A DNA stretch of 64,000 nucleotides from Methanobrevibacter gottschalkii DSM 11977 (GCF_003814835.1 NZ_RKRG01000002.1:248001-312000); one strand, 5' to 3'; shown: positions 9,479 through 18,240, counted from the stretch's first letter. Numbers and translations: made by a program. Notes: generated by a model not told the origin, from the letters alone.

Positions 9479-10075
9479 ATGAATCAGGATTTAGTTGATG
9501 AATTAGAATATATGGAAGAGTTACTCACTAAATCCGGATTTTTTGATAGTGAAGAGATATTGGAAATATTGGAAGATCAGTTCATTGATGAGGATATTGA
9601 TATTTCTCAATATTCTGTTTCTTCAAATGATTTTTCTAATGAAAATTTCTCAAAATTGGAAAATGCCTTTACAAATTTAGCTAGTGAAAAAATTGTAGCT
9701 ATTCATAATTGTGGCTATGATATTAGTGAAGGAGTAAATGATGCATTTGAATTATATGTTCATTTGCATAATAATAAATTCTCAGTTGAAGGTTTCAGTT
9801 TTTATACTTTTGAAGATATTGAAGAATCTATTTGTGAATGCAAATTAAAGATAACTTTCGGTGATTTTGAAAATAATGAAGAAATGGCATTAAAAATCGG
9901 TAAAATAGTTTTCAAATATCTAAAAGAAGAAAATTTCAATATTGCTTGGGATGGAACAATTAATAATCAAATTGAAATTTATCCGTTTAAATGGGATAAA
10001 TCTTATGATTCTGAAAAAGAATATGAAATTGAAGGAGCATATGAAGTTTTTATTAAAAATCAGGTGTTAAAATGA
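9479..10075 (+). CDS. Unknown acidic protein behind dapL
   Basis: I do not recognise it. The first about 55 residues are very acidic (MEELLTKSGFFDSEEILEI, QFIDEDIDIS), and the rest alternates helices and strands with a cysteine pair in CECKL. GTGAT at 9471-9475, which contains the stop of the preceding gene, is the ribosome binding site and sets the start at ATG 9479, rather than the TTG at 9455 inside that gene. It overlaps the next gene by ATGA, so translation is probably coupled. Confidence 0.68.
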   Translation: MNQDLVDELEYMEELLTKSGFFDSEEILEILEDQFIDEDIDISQYSVSSNDFSNENFSKLENAFTNLASEKIVAIHNCGYDISEGVNDAFELYVHLHNNKFSVEGFSFYTFEDIEESICECKLKITFGDFENNEEMALKIGKIVFKYLKEENFNIAWDGTINNQIEIYPFKWDKSYDSEKEYEIEGAYEVFIKNQVLK

Positions 10076-10656
10076 ATACTAGATCTTTAAAATTAATTCG
10101 CGAGGTTATGATTAATTCAGGTAAGTGGTCTTCAATTGAAATATCACAGGATTCAATTTACCTGCAATTTAGAGATGTTGAACTTGGAACTCCAAAAATC
10201 GATGAAGATTTTTCTCTGGTTGTTAGGTTTGCTGATGATTCATTTTTCACAGTATTCTATAATAATATTTGGGATATTGATTTTTTATCAAAATATGATT
10301 TTAAAAATCAGTTATTAAGTGAGGAAGTATCATTCAATATTAAAGATATTAAATTCATTGATTTTGAATATTTAAATACATTTTTCACTAATTATAAAAA
10401 AGAGAAATCAGTTTCTGTTGTTGAGGATTTTAATATTCACAATATTCGCAATGATTTTTTCATGTTGCTTGAAACTGATGAAATAGCTATTGTTGTTGGT
10501 GGAAACCAAATGGATTTCTTTTCACCTTTTGAAAGATTAGATGATGCATCGCTTCGTGAACTTTCAAATGATTGGATGCTTTATTTTTTAAGATATCATC
10601 AAAAAAGAAATATAGTTAGAGATCCGATGTGTGAAAACCACCCATTGAAATTATAA
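10072..10656 (+). CDS. Unknown protein, last of the dapL run
   Basis: A soluble 194-residue protein without recognisable motifs. Its N-terminal 120 residues alternate strands (SIYLQFRDVELGTP, DFSLVVRFADDSFFTVFYNNIWDI), resembling DUF6882-like or ligand-binding alpha/beta folds. Start ATG 10072 overlaps the stop of the preceding gene (ATGA) with GGTGTT upstream. The three genes 8782-10656 have similar size and tone and may be divergent relatives, which is inference. Confidence 0.68.
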   Translation: MNTRSLKLIREVMINSGKWSSIEISQDSIYLQFRDVELGTPKIDEDFSLVVRFADDSFFTVFYNNIWDIDFLSKYDFKNQLLSEEVSFNIKDIKFIDFEYLNTFFTNYKKEKSVSVVEDFNIHNIRNDFFMLLETDEIAIVVGGNQMDFFSPFERLDDASLRELSNDWMLYFLRYHQKRNIVRDPMCENHPLKL

Positions 10657-10762
10657 TTTTTACAGATTTTATTATTCCTTAAAAAATTCATCATTTACTG
10701 TTTTATGAAATTCAGACTATATTTTATAATTTTTATTTGGTATATTTTTATTTAATATGGTA

Positions 10763-10772
10763 TTTATATATT
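10763..10772 (+). promoter_or_regulatory. TATA box of purA
   Basis: TTTATATATT lies about 106 bases before purA and predicts a leader of about 75 bases. The leader contains the perfect 14-base palindrome ATTTTCATGAAAAT (10823-10836), a possible regulator site. Confidence 0.4.
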
Positions 10773-10868
10773 ATTTACAAAAGCTTTTTAATTATAAAAA
10801 ATATAATACTAGTGTTATGAAGATTTTCATGAAAATTTTCAAATATTAATTTTTTAAGGAGTTATTAT

Positions 10869-11891
10869 ATGACTTGTAATATTTTAGTTGGTGGAGCATG
10901 GGGTGACGAAGGTAAAGGAAAATGTATTACTTATCTTTGTGACAACGATAAACCAGATATTATTGCTCGTGCAGGAGTTGGGCCAAATGCAGGGCATTCT
11001 GTTGAATTTAACGGAGAAAAATATGGTTTAAGATTAACTCCATCTGGTTTCGTCCATACTGGTGCTAAACTCATGATTGGAGCGGGAGTTCTAGTAAATC
11101 CGGATGTTTTATTTAAAGAATTTGAAGATTTAAAGAAATATAATGTAAAAGAGAGAATGTGTATTGATTCTAGATGTGCTATTATTAATGAAGAGCACAT
11201 GACTAGGGATAAAGGTTCAGAACATTTAGCTAAAAAAATAGGGAGTACTGGATCTGGTTGTGGACCAGCAAATTCCGACAGAGTATTAAGAACTATTGAA
11301 TTGGCTCGTGATATTCCAGAACTTGAAGATTACATCACTGATGTTTCATTAGAATGTAATGAAGCTATTGATGAAGGTAAAGATGTATTTATTGAAGGAT
11401 CTCAAGGTTTTGCATTATCTCTTTATTATGGAAGTTATCCATATGTGACCAGTAAAGACACTACTGCATCTACATTCGCTGCAGATGTAGGTGTTGGACC
11501 AACTAAAGTAGATGAAGTCATTAATGTATTCAAATCTTATATTTCTCGTGTCGGTGAAGGACCATTCCCAACTGAAATGACACAAAAGGAAGCTGAAAGT
11601 CATGGATGGGAGGAATACGGTGTTGTAACTGGACGTCGTAGAAGGATTGGATATTTTGATATGGATCTTGCAAAAGAATCTTGCAGGATTAATGGTGCAA
11701 CTCAAATTGCTCTGACTTGTGTTGATAAATTATATCCCGATTGTGCAAGAACTCAAGATTATGATGAGTTATCTGCAGAAACTAAAGCTTTCATTGATGA
11801 TATCCAGTCTGCAACTGGTGTACCAGTAACTATCATTTCAACTGGGCCGGATTTGAAAGATACAATAGATTTAAGAAAAGAGTTATTATAG
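10869..11891 (+). CDS. purA: Adenylosuccinate synthetase
   Basis: It joins IMP and aspartate with GTP to form adenylosuccinate, the first AMP-specific step of purine synthesis. The P-loop-like [11 protein letters not shown] is at the N-terminus with the catalytic Asp and the IMP-binding [10 protein letters not shown] just after; [14 protein letters not shown] follows near residue 128, and RRIGYFD with CVDKLYPD near 255-285. At 340 residues it is the short archaeal form, lacking about 90 residues present in bacterial PurA. AAGGAG precedes ATG 10869. Confidence 0.96.
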   Translation: MTCNILVGGAWGDEGKGKCITYLCDNDKPDIIARAGVGPNAGHSVEFNGEKYGLRLTPSGFVHTGAKLMIGAGVLVNPDVLFKEFEDLKKYNVKERMCIDSRCAIINEEHMTRDKGSEHLAKKIGSTGSGCGPANSDRVLRTIELARDIPELEDYITDVSLECNEAIDEGKDVFIEGSQGFALSLYYGSYPYVTSKDTTASTFAADVGVGPTKVDEVINVFKSYISRVGEGPFPTEMTQKEAESHGWEEYGVVTGRRRRIGYFDMDLAKESCRINGATQIALTCVDKLYPDCARTQDYDELSAETKAFIDDIQSATGVPVTIISTGPDLKDTIDLRKELL

Positions 11892-11957
11892 CTTCTTTTT
11901 TAATATTTTTTTAATAACAACTATTTTTTTTGTTTTTCTAAACTTTTTTATATTTTA

Positions 11958-12100
11958 ATGTTAAATTCTGTACAAGAAAATCAGAATTTCATAAAATGTG
12001 ATGGCTGTAGAAAAATATTGTTTATAATAGATTAAATGGGAATATTAATTCTAAATATGGACTAAATGTTAAATTTTTTCATAAAAAAGAGTTAATGTAA
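11958..12100 (+). pseudogene. Possible broken zinc-ribbon (Com-like) small gene
   Basis: From ATG 11958 a frame reads MLNSVQENQNFIKCDGCRK and then ILFIID before stopping at 12033-12035. A different frame across the stop continues NGNINSKYGLNVKFFHKKELM and ends at 12098-12100, running into the end of the converging acetyltransferase gene. The CxxC in IKCDGCRKILF resembles the first knuckle of small Com-like zinc-ribbon proteins; the second knuckle is missing. This looks like a decayed small gene with one frameshift, though chance is possible. Confidence 0.3.
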
Positions 12101-12586
12101 TGGATTCATCCACTGATATGCAATTCTTGGAGATCCATCTGTTACATAAATTCTTCCACATTTTTGAAATCCATTTCTCTCTATTAACTTTTGCATTATT
12201 TTATTGTCGTGATGCGTATCTATTCTAATATTTTCGGATTTACTTTTACAATAATCTATTAAAAACTTAAAAATACCTTTTTGTGTTCCATCACTTGCAA
12301 TTCTGTGTATTGTGATATATTCATCTTCATTAAGCCATCTACCATTCTCAATATGTTTATAAGTTGGTTCAATACCTTTAAAAATTACAAAAACACCATG
12401 AATGTCTTCTCCATTACAGACTAGATAGCTATTTTTTTTATCTATATCCTCTTTTACTTTTTCTTCTGAAGGATTATTATGTCCCCATTGGTTTGGATTT
12501 CCCGATTCAATCATGAAATCCTGTGCAATTTTATAAATGCTCATGATTTTACTCAAATCATCAAGTGTTGCTTTTCGAATATACAT
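12092..12586 (-). CDS. GNAT-family N-acetyltransferase
   Basis: The 164-residue protein opens with MYIRKATLDDLSKIMSIYK, the usual first strand and helix of GNAT enzymes, then has EDIHGVFVIFKGIEP, TIHRIASDGTQKGIFKFLID (the acetyl-CoA-binding strand 4/helix 3 region, with an atypical pyrophosphate loop) and DTHHDNKIMQKLIERNGFQKCG, the typical C-terminal substrate/CoA segment. The acceptor is unknown. Its ATG overlaps the stop of the upstream methyltransferase by one base (TAATG), so the two are translationally coupled. Confidence 0.85.
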   Translation of the reverse strand: MYIRKATLDDLSKIMSIYKIAQDFMIESGNPNQWGHNNPSEEKVKEDIDKKNSYLVCNGEDIHGVFVIFKGIEPTYKHIENGRWLNEDEYITIHRIASDGTQKGIFKFLIDYCKSKSENIRIDTHHDNKIMQKLIERNGFQKCGRIYVTDGSPRIAYQWMNPLH

Positions 12587-13197
12587 TATTTTTTCCCGAT
12601 AACTACTAAAATGTATTCATCTTCTTTTTTAAATACTTCCACACTTCTAAATCCAGCATTAAGTAAGTACTTTTCTAATTCTGGAGCAGTATAAATTCTC
12701 ATTCCTTCAACAGTATTTACCCAAGTTTCATCATTCGGATTATTGCCGTCAGTTTCTTGAGCTATCATGAATTGCCCATTCGGTTTTATTATTCTTGAAA
12801 CTTCTTTAAAGGTTTCTTCAAGATTCGGCCAGAAATATATGGTTTCAAATGCACTTATAAAGTCATAGCATTCATCTTTAAATGGCATATTGCTCACATC
12901 TGCTTGAATAATTCTACATCTTCCATCATCAATAGCTTTCTGATTTCTTTTTATTGATTCGGTTACTGCAATTTCTGAATAATCAAGTCCGTCAACATTA
13001 TTTTTTGTTATTTTGAGGAATTTTTCAATGTTAACTCCACCACCACATCCGGCATCTAATATTTTATCATTATCTCCAATAATTGCACATTTAAATGCAA
13101 ATTCAGAGATGTTTTTGTGGTTTTCATTCATATTTTTAATTGTCTGAAGTCCTTCTTCACCATGCGGTTTCATATATTGATCAGTCATTTTATCCAT
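12586..13197 (-). CDS. Class I SAM-dependent methyltransferase (intact copy)
   Basis: The 203-residue protein has the SAM motif ILDAGCGGGVNIEKFLK near residue 46, GLDYSEIAVTES, the motif IV-like region YDFISAFETIYFWPNLEET and NGQFMIAQETDGNNP, like UbiE/ArsM-type small-molecule methyltransferases. The substrate is unknown. A degenerate tandem copy lies directly upstream (13185-13826), so this locus underwent a duplication with decay of one copy. ATG 13197 follows the remnant's reading frame with no gap. Confidence 0.87.
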   Translation of the reverse strand: MDKMTDQYMKPHGEEGLQTIKNMNENHKNISEFAFKCAIIGDNDKILDAGCGGGVNIEKFLKITKNNVDGLDYSEIAVTESIKRNQKAIDDGRCRIIQADVSNMPFKDECYDFISAFETIYFWPNLEETFKEVSRIIKPNGQFMIAQETDGNNPNDETWVNTVEGMRIYTAPELEKYLLNAGFRSVEVFKKEDEYILVVIGKK

Positions 13198-13826
13198 TCC
13201 CTATACTTTTTAATATTATTTTTTCCAATTACTACAATGATATAATCATTTTCTTTTTTAAATGTTTCCGCACTTTTAAAACCAGTATTAAGTAAGTATT
13301 TTTCTAATTCTGGAGCAGTATAAACATTCTTTTCTTCTACATTTGTCCAATTCGCATCTTCAGGATTATTTCCATCAGTTTCTTGGACAATTATAAATTG
13401 TCCATTTGGTTTTATTATTTTTGAAACTTTTTTAAAGGTTTCTTTAAGATCTGGCTAGAAATATATGGTTTCAAACGCTGTAACTATATCATATGTATTG
13501 CTGTTCATTGACATATTAGTAACATCTGCTTGAATAATATTGCATCTTTTATTATAAACTGATTTTTGATTTCTTTTTATTGATTCGGTTACTGCAATTT
13601 CTGAATAATCCATTCTGTCAACATTATTTTTTGTTATTTTGGGGAATTTATCAATATTAATTCCACCACCACATCCGATATCAAGAATTTTATCATTATC
13701 ATTGATGTTAATTCATTCAAAAGCAAATTCAGATACTCTTTTGGTGTTTTCATTTATTTCATCTATTATTTCTATGCCTTTTTCACCATGTGCTTTCATA
13801 TATTGGTAAGTTTTTTCAGCAGACAT
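13185..13826 (-). pseudogene. Decayed tandem copy of the methyltransferase
   Basis: On the minus strand an uninterrupted frame from ATG 13826 to TGA 13185 matches the downstream methyltransferase along its whole length (KILDIGCGGGINIDKF, DYSEIAVTESIKRNQK, YTAPELEKYLLN), but carries two nonsense codons: TGA at 13713-13715 where the intact copy has Cys, and TAG at 13455-13457 where it has the Trp of YFWPNLEE. No frameshift is seen, so inactivation is recent. Selenocysteine or pyrrolysine is unlikely because neither codon matches a family that uses them. Confidence 0.85.
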
Positions 13827-13877
13827 TTTATCAAAACATTTAATAATTTTTTTAATATATTATTAATTGGTGATTTA

Positions 13878-14816
13878 ATGGATAAAAAGATTATTGCAAT
13901 TATTGTTGCATTCATAGCTATTGTTGCTATTGGAGGATATTTCCTACTGGGTGGTGGTAGTGATAATGTAACTATAGGGTACTTGCCATCTGACCATGAT
14001 GCGGCTCTTTTTGTTGCTGATGCACAAGGGCAATATGCTAAAAATGGAATTAACACTAAACTTGTTCAATTTAACAATGGCGGGGATTTGATGACTGCTA
14101 TGGCTAGTGGGGAAGTTGATGTTGGTTATGTTGGAATCACTCCAGTTTTATCTTCAATTGAAAAAGGAGTTCCTGTAAAAGTTATTTCAGCAGCTCAAAC
14201 TGAGGGTTCCGGAATTGTTGTTGCTAAAAACTCTGGAATTAATTCTGTATTTGATTTGGAGGGTAAAAAAATAGCTACACCAGGTGAAGCATCTATTCAA
14301 CACATGTTGCTTCAATATTACTTAAAACAAAATGGTATTGATATTAAAGATGTTAAAGTATCTGCAATGAAAGTTCCTTCAATGAATGATGCTTTAAAAA
14401 CAAATAATATAGATGGTATGATTACTTTTGAGCCATATGTATCAATTGCTGAGAAAAACGGTGCAAAAGTTTTAGTTGATTCCTCTGAAATACTGCCGAA
14501 TCATCCATGTTGTGTTGTTGTGGCTTCTGATAAATTCCTTGATGAACATCCTAATGAAACTCAAAAGATTTTAGATATTCACAAAAATGCAACTGATTAT
14601 ATAAATAATAACACTGATGAAGCTGCAGAATTACTTCCTAGTGATATTGTTAGTGATGTGGATGTTGAAAAACAAGCACTTGCAGGATTTCCATTCATTT
14701 CTGGTTTAAATGATACTTATAAACAGAATGTAATGGAATTTATGAATTTGGAAGTTGAATTGGGCGTTTTAAAGAAACCACTATCTGAAGATAAAATATT
14801 TTGGAACGGTAGTTAA
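13878..14816 (+). CDS. ABC transporter substrate-binding protein, SsuA/TauA/NMT1-like (copy 1)
   Basis: An extracellular binding protein of 312 residues. Start ATG 13878 follows GGTGAT (13870-13875) and gives an N-terminal membrane segment (KIIAIIVAFIAIVAIGGYF) without a lipobox Cys, so it is probably a membrane-anchored protein. The body has the periplasmic binding protein fold of the nitrate/sulfonate/taurine group: TIGYLPSDHDAALFVADA, LMTAMASGEVDVGYVGITP and LPNHPCCVVVASDKFL. No permease or ATPase gene lies nearby. It is a close paralogue of the 16612 gene. Ligand unknown; sulfonates such as taurine or coenzyme M-like compounds are family candidates. Confidence 0.87.
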   Translation: MDKKIIAIIVAFIAIVAIGGYFLLGGGSDNVTIGYLPSDHDAALFVADAQGQYAKNGINTKLVQFNNGGDLMTAMASGEVDVGYVGITPVLSSIEKGVPVKVISAAQTEGSGIVVAKNSGINSVFDLEGKKIATPGEASIQHMLLQYYLKQNGIDIKDVKVSAMKVPSMNDALKTNNIDGMITFEPYVSIAEKNGAKVLVDSSEILPNHPCCVVVASDKFLDEHPNETQKILDIHKNATDYINNNTDEAAELLPSDIVSDVDVEKQALAGFPFISGLNDTYKQNVMEFMNLEVELGVLKKPLSEDKIFWNGS

Positions 14817-14846
14817 TTAATTTTAACTACTAATTTTTTATCAAAA

Positions 14847-14866
14847 TTTAAATATAACAACTGTTA
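14847..14866 (+). promoter_or_regulatory. Candidate promoter and operator of the glutamate-cysteine ligase gene
   Basis: TTTAAATATAA (14847-14857) is a plausible TATA box. Overlapping its downstream edge is TAACAACTGTTA (14855-14866), an imperfect palindrome close to the perfect ATAACAATTGTTAT found before the 16612 gene. Confidence 0.35.
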
Positions 14867-14931
14867 ATATTTAATTGGGTAATAACTGGATTTTTTAGGA
14901 TAACTAATGTAATTTAATAAATATGACAAAT

Positions 14932-14957
14932 ACAAAACAATTAATAGATTGTTTTGT
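14932..14957 (+). repeat. Inverted repeat just upstream of gshA
   Basis: ACAAAACAAT (14932-14941) and ATTGTTTTGT (14948-14957) are perfect 10-base arms with a 6-base spacer, ending 19 bases before the gene's ATG. It may be an operator or a leader hairpin near the ribosome binding site. Confidence 0.6.
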
Positions 14958-14976
14958 TTAAATTTAGGGATGTAAA

Positions 14977-16383
14977 ATGGAATTAATAAATTTAAGTAAA
15001 ATATCAAGTGAAGAAATTCTTGCAGGTTCCTTTGGTATAGAATGGGAAAGTTTAAGAGTCAAATCTAATGGGGAATTAGCATTAACTCCTCACCCTTCTG
15101 TTTTTGGGGATAAATTAAAAAATCCTGTTGTAACAACTGATTTTTCAGAAAGTCAAGTTGAAATAATAACTCCTGCTTTTGATACTGTTGATGAGGCTTT
15201 TGACACTTTTTCGGCATTATCTGATGTGGTTAATTCATCTCTTCCAGAGGGTGAGTATTTATGGTTCCAGTCCCTTCCATGTATTTTACCATCTCCAAAT
15301 CAAATTCCAATTGCACAATATTCACAGGAAGGTGAAGAATCCCAAAAATACCGGGAAAACCTTGCATCAAAGTATGGCGTTAAAAAACAATTGATTTCAG
15401 GTGTTCATTTTAACTTTTCATTTGATGATGGATTCATTGAGAAATTACGTAAAATTACAAAATCTGATTTGTCATTTAGACAATTTAGGGATGAAATTTA
15501 CTTAAAAATAACTAGAAATTATCTTAGATATTGTTGGTTGATAATTTATTTAACTGGTTGTTCTATTGGTGCACATGAGTCATTTTCATCTGAATGTATT
15601 AATTTAATGGATATGCAAGATGGATTTGGAGGTTATTACTCTACAAAAGGACCATCATTTAGAAATGCGTCATCCGGATATAAGAATTTAAAAAAGTTAT
15701 ATCCAAGTTATAATAGTATTTCTGAGTTTACTCGTGATGTAACTAATTTTATTGATAATGGTGATTTATCAGAAGCTAAAGAATTATACACACAAATAAG
15801 ATTAAAACCTAAAAATCCTTCTGATGTCTTAAATTCTCTTAACGAAACTGGAATTGAATATATTGAAATTAGAACTTTGGATATTAATCCATTTTATAAA
15901 TGTGGGCTTGTAAAACATGATATGAAATTTTTACATTTGTTCTTAATTTATATGTTTGTTAAAAATGAGTCTGATTATCCTGATTGGCAAAGGGAAGCTA
16001 ATATTAATGAGGAAAGAGTAGCTGAAAGAGCATTTGATGAATCTATGAGACTATTAAAAGATGGCAATGAAGTCACTCTTAAAGAATGGGCATATGATTT
16101 AATTAATGAGATGTATGGTATGTGTGATGTTTTTGATATTAATGAGTATAATACATTAAAATTAATGCATGATCGTGTTTTAAATCCAGAACTAACTCCG
16201 GGTAAAAAGTTATTGAAACTAATTAAAAGAGACGGTTTCATTAATGCACATATGTTTTCCGCTATTACTCATAAACAAACTAGTAAGAATTTAATTAAAA
16301 ATGTTGATAAAGAGGAATACGGCAGACTTAAAAAATATTTGAATATAGCTCTTTACAGGAAAAAATCTGATAAGAATAGTTAA
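14977..16383 (+). CDS. gshA: Glutamate-cysteine ligase (GshA/GshF N-terminal type)
   Basis: It joins glutamate and cysteine with ATP to gamma-glutamylcysteine. The family pattern is clear: GSFGIEWESLRVKSNGELAL at residues 17-36 (GIERE-type start), VTTDFSESQVEIITPAFD near 50, WFQSLPC near 92, IAQYSQ near 107 and QLISGVHFNFSF near 136, then IEIRTLDINPF near 302. Length 468 corresponds to the ligase part only; the ATP-grasp glutathione synthetase domain of bifunctional GshF is absent. The pattern is bacterial (Firmicutes or proteobacterial GshA/GshF), pointing to transfer into this methanogen. It sits between two paralogous binding protein genes. Confidence 0.88.
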   Translation: MELINLSKISSEEILAGSFGIEWESLRVKSNGELALTPHPSVFGDKLKNPVVTTDFSESQVEIITPAFDTVDEAFDTFSALSDVVNSSLPEGEYLWFQSLPCILPSPNQIPIAQYSQEGEESQKYRENLASKYGVKKQLISGVHFNFSFDDGFIEKLRKITKSDLSFRQFRDEIYLKITRNYLRYCWLIIYLTGCSIGAHESFSSECINLMDMQDGFGGYYSTKGPSFRNASSGYKNLKKLYPSYNSISEFTRDVTNFIDNGDLSEAKELYTQIRLKPKNPSDVLNSLNETGIEYIEIRTLDINPFYKCGLVKHDMKFLHLFLIYMFVKNESDYPDWQREANINEERVAERAFDESMRLLKDGNEVTLKEWAYDLINEMYGMCDVFDINEYNTLKLMHDRVLNPELTPGKKLLKLIKRDGFINAHMFSAITHKQTSKNLIKNVDKEEYGRLKKYLNIALYRKKSDKNS

Positions 16384-16480
16384 GCAGAATTAGATTGATA
16401 TTAGGAATTAAACAAATAGTTTAGAAATTGCTTTTTAATTGAATTTACAGTTGATTGTTTTTTAATGGATTGCCGTAATC

Positions 16481-16533
16481 TTTATATGTTATAAGCATTA
16501 TATTAATAATGAATTTGTTATAACAATTGTTAT
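16481..16533 (+). promoter_or_regulatory. Promoter with palindromic operator candidate before copy 2 binding protein
   Basis: TTTATATGTT (16481-16490) is a TATA box candidate predicting transcription from about 16513. The perfect 14-base palindrome ATAACAATTGTTAT (16520-16533) lies at the expected start, and TTATAACAAT recurs at 16551-16560. This is a good position for a repressor site. Confidence 0.4.
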
Positions 16534-16611
16534 TTATTGAGGCAATATATTTATAACAATGTTCCTAATATTAAATATTATAATGAATTTAAATTGATTG
16601 ATGGTGAAAAA

Positions 16612-17583
16612 ATGAATAAAAAAATTACATTTGTTTTAGTGTTTGCACTTGCTGCATGTTTAGCTATGGGTTCAGCTAGTGCTGGTCTTTTCGACTTTTT
16701 AGGTGGGGGAGATGACACTGTAAAGATAGGTTACTTACCTTCTGATCACGATGCAGCATTATTTGTTGCTGATGCTAAAGGTATGTATAAAGATAATAAC
16801 ATTACAACAGAACTTGTTCAATTCAACAATGGTGGGGATTTGATGACTGCTATGGCTAGTGGGGAAGTTGATGTTGGTTATGTTGGAATTACTCCAGTTT
16901 TGTCTTCAATTGAAAAAAATGTCCCTGTAAAAGTTATTTCTTCTGCTCAAACTGAAGGTTCAGGTATTGTTGTAACTGATGATTCTGGAATAAAATCTCC
17001 TGCTGATTTAAAAGGAAAAACTATTGCAACTCCTGGTGAAGCTTCTATTCAACATGCTTTACTTGTTTACTACTTAAATCAAAGCGACTTAACTGTTGAT
17101 GATTTAAATGTTTCTGCAATGAAAGTTCCTTCTATGAATGATGCTTTAAAAACCGGTCAAATTGATGGTATTGTTACTTTCCAACCTTATGTGTCCATTG
17201 CTGCAAATCAAAGTAATGCTCACATATTAGAAAATTCATCTGAAATATTGCCAAACCATCCATGTTGTGTTGTTGTAGCTTCTGATGATTTTATCAAAAA
17301 CCATGAAGATCAGGCAAAAACTATTGTAAAAATCCATGAAAATGCAACTAAATTCATCAATGATAATGTTAAAGCAGGCAACGCAGATAAAATTGTAAAA
17401 CTCTTACCTGAAGATATTGTATCTGATGCAAATTTGGAAGCTGATTCTTTAGCTAGTTTCCCATTTATTTCTGGTATTGATAATGATTTCAAAGCAGATG
17501 TGGATGAATTCCAAGCACTGGAAGTAAGTATTGGTCTTTTAAATAATACCATTCCTCAGGATAAAATATACTGGGAAGCATAG
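16612..17583 (+). CDS. ABC transporter substrate-binding protein, SsuA/TauA/NMT1-like (copy 2)
   Basis: The start is ATG 16612 after GGTGA; in-frame sequence upstream to 16537 is not needed. The N-terminus is a typical signal peptide (MNKKITFVLVFALAACLAM, cleavage likely after SASA), then the mature protein GLFDFLGGGDDTVKIGYLP. Shared blocks with copy 1 include DHDAALFVADA, NNGGDLMTAMASGEVDVGYV and ILPNHPCCVVVASD. Copy 1 keeps its membrane segment whereas copy 2 looks secreted, so the two may differ in location. No permease or ATPase genes adjoin. Confidence 0.88.
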   Translation: MNKKITFVLVFALAACLAMGSASAGLFDFLGGGDDTVKIGYLPSDHDAALFVADAKGMYKDNNITTELVQFNNGGDLMTAMASGEVDVGYVGITPVLSSIEKNVPVKVISSAQTEGSGIVVTDDSGIKSPADLKGKTIATPGEASIQHALLVYYLNQSDLTVDDLNVSAMKVPSMNDALKTGQIDGIVTFQPYVSIAANQSNAHILENSSEILPNHPCCVVVASDDFIKNHEDQAKTIVKIHENATKFINDNVKAGNADKIVKLLPEDIVSDANLEADSLASFPFISGIDNDFKADVDEFQALEVSIGLLNNTIPQDKIYWEA

Positions 17584-17597
17584 TTAATTAACTATGC
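17578..17597 (+). terminator. Perfect 20-base palindrome across the stop codon
   Basis: GCATAGTTAATTAACTATGC reads the same on both strands, includes the TAG stop (17581-17583) and is followed by a T-rich run. It fits a factor-independent end of the binding protein transcript. Confidence 0.55.
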
Positions 17598-17613
17598 TTT
17601 TATTTTTTTAAAA

Positions 17614-18240
17614 TTAGTATTTTTCGTATTCAGATTTTAAATCGGAAATTGCCTTTTTAGTTTTTTCATCTGAAACTTTATTTATAACTCTCTGATTTTC
17701 AATTAGTTTGTCCATATATTCTTTTCTTTTTTCTTCATCTACTATTTTGTATCTTGAAAAGTTAACTAATGATTCAATTAATGCAGACATTCCTCTATTG
17801 AATGCTGCTGCTCTTTCATCATTTACAACTAATTTTCTGATTTTTCCATATATAAAATAGATATTGCTATCTCCTTTAATTGGAAAATTTTCAGGTGTTT
17901 TAATTTCAACATTTTCAACATCAACAATAATGTAAGCTGGAGTGTTTTTAATGATGGCTATTGATTCATCATCAGTATAATATTCATCGCCTAAACAATC
18001 TAATGTAGCATATGTGAAAACTAGTGGATTTTGTGTTATGTTAACTACATATTCATTAGTATCTAGGATATTTTTTAAAGTTTTTGATCCTTCAAAGATG
18101 TGGCATTTTACTTTATCATCACCCAAATATTCAAATGCAAATGCACCTGCATTTTTCACACCTTCTTTGTTAACAGTTGTGGTAATGCATTCATATTGCA
18201 AGCCTGATTTAATTCCGATTTCGGATAAATCAAATTTCAT
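17614..18240 (-). CDS. DUF447-like FMN-binding split-barrel protein
   Basis: The 208-residue protein starts with QYECITTTVNKEGVKNAGAFAFEYLGDDKVKC, the strand pattern of the archaeal DUF447 family, a split beta-barrel related to FMN-binding flavin reductases. NILDTNEYVVNITQNPLVF and GDSNIYFIYGKIRKLVV continue the barrel, followed by a helical C-terminus. Role unknown; a flavin-linked redox or binding function is inferred from the fold. It overlaps the upstream 124-residue gene by 4 bases (ATGA), so the two form an operon. Confidence 0.72.
   Translation of the reverse strand: MKFDLSEIGIKSGLQYECITTTVNKEGVKNAGAFAFEYLGDDKVKCHIFEGSKTLKNILDTNEYVVNITQNPLVFTYATLDCLGDEYYTDDESIAIIKNTPAYIIVDVENVEIKTPENFPIKGDSNIYFIYGKIRKLVVNDERAAAFNRGMSALIESLVNFSRYKIVDEEKRKEYMDKLIENQRVINKVSDEKTKKAISDLKSEYEKY

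Noticed and set aside
13455-13715. TGA and TAG in the duplicated methyltransferase as recoded selenocysteine or pyrrolysine
   Set aside because: The intact neighbour has Cys and Trp there and the family is not known to use either residue; decay is simpler.
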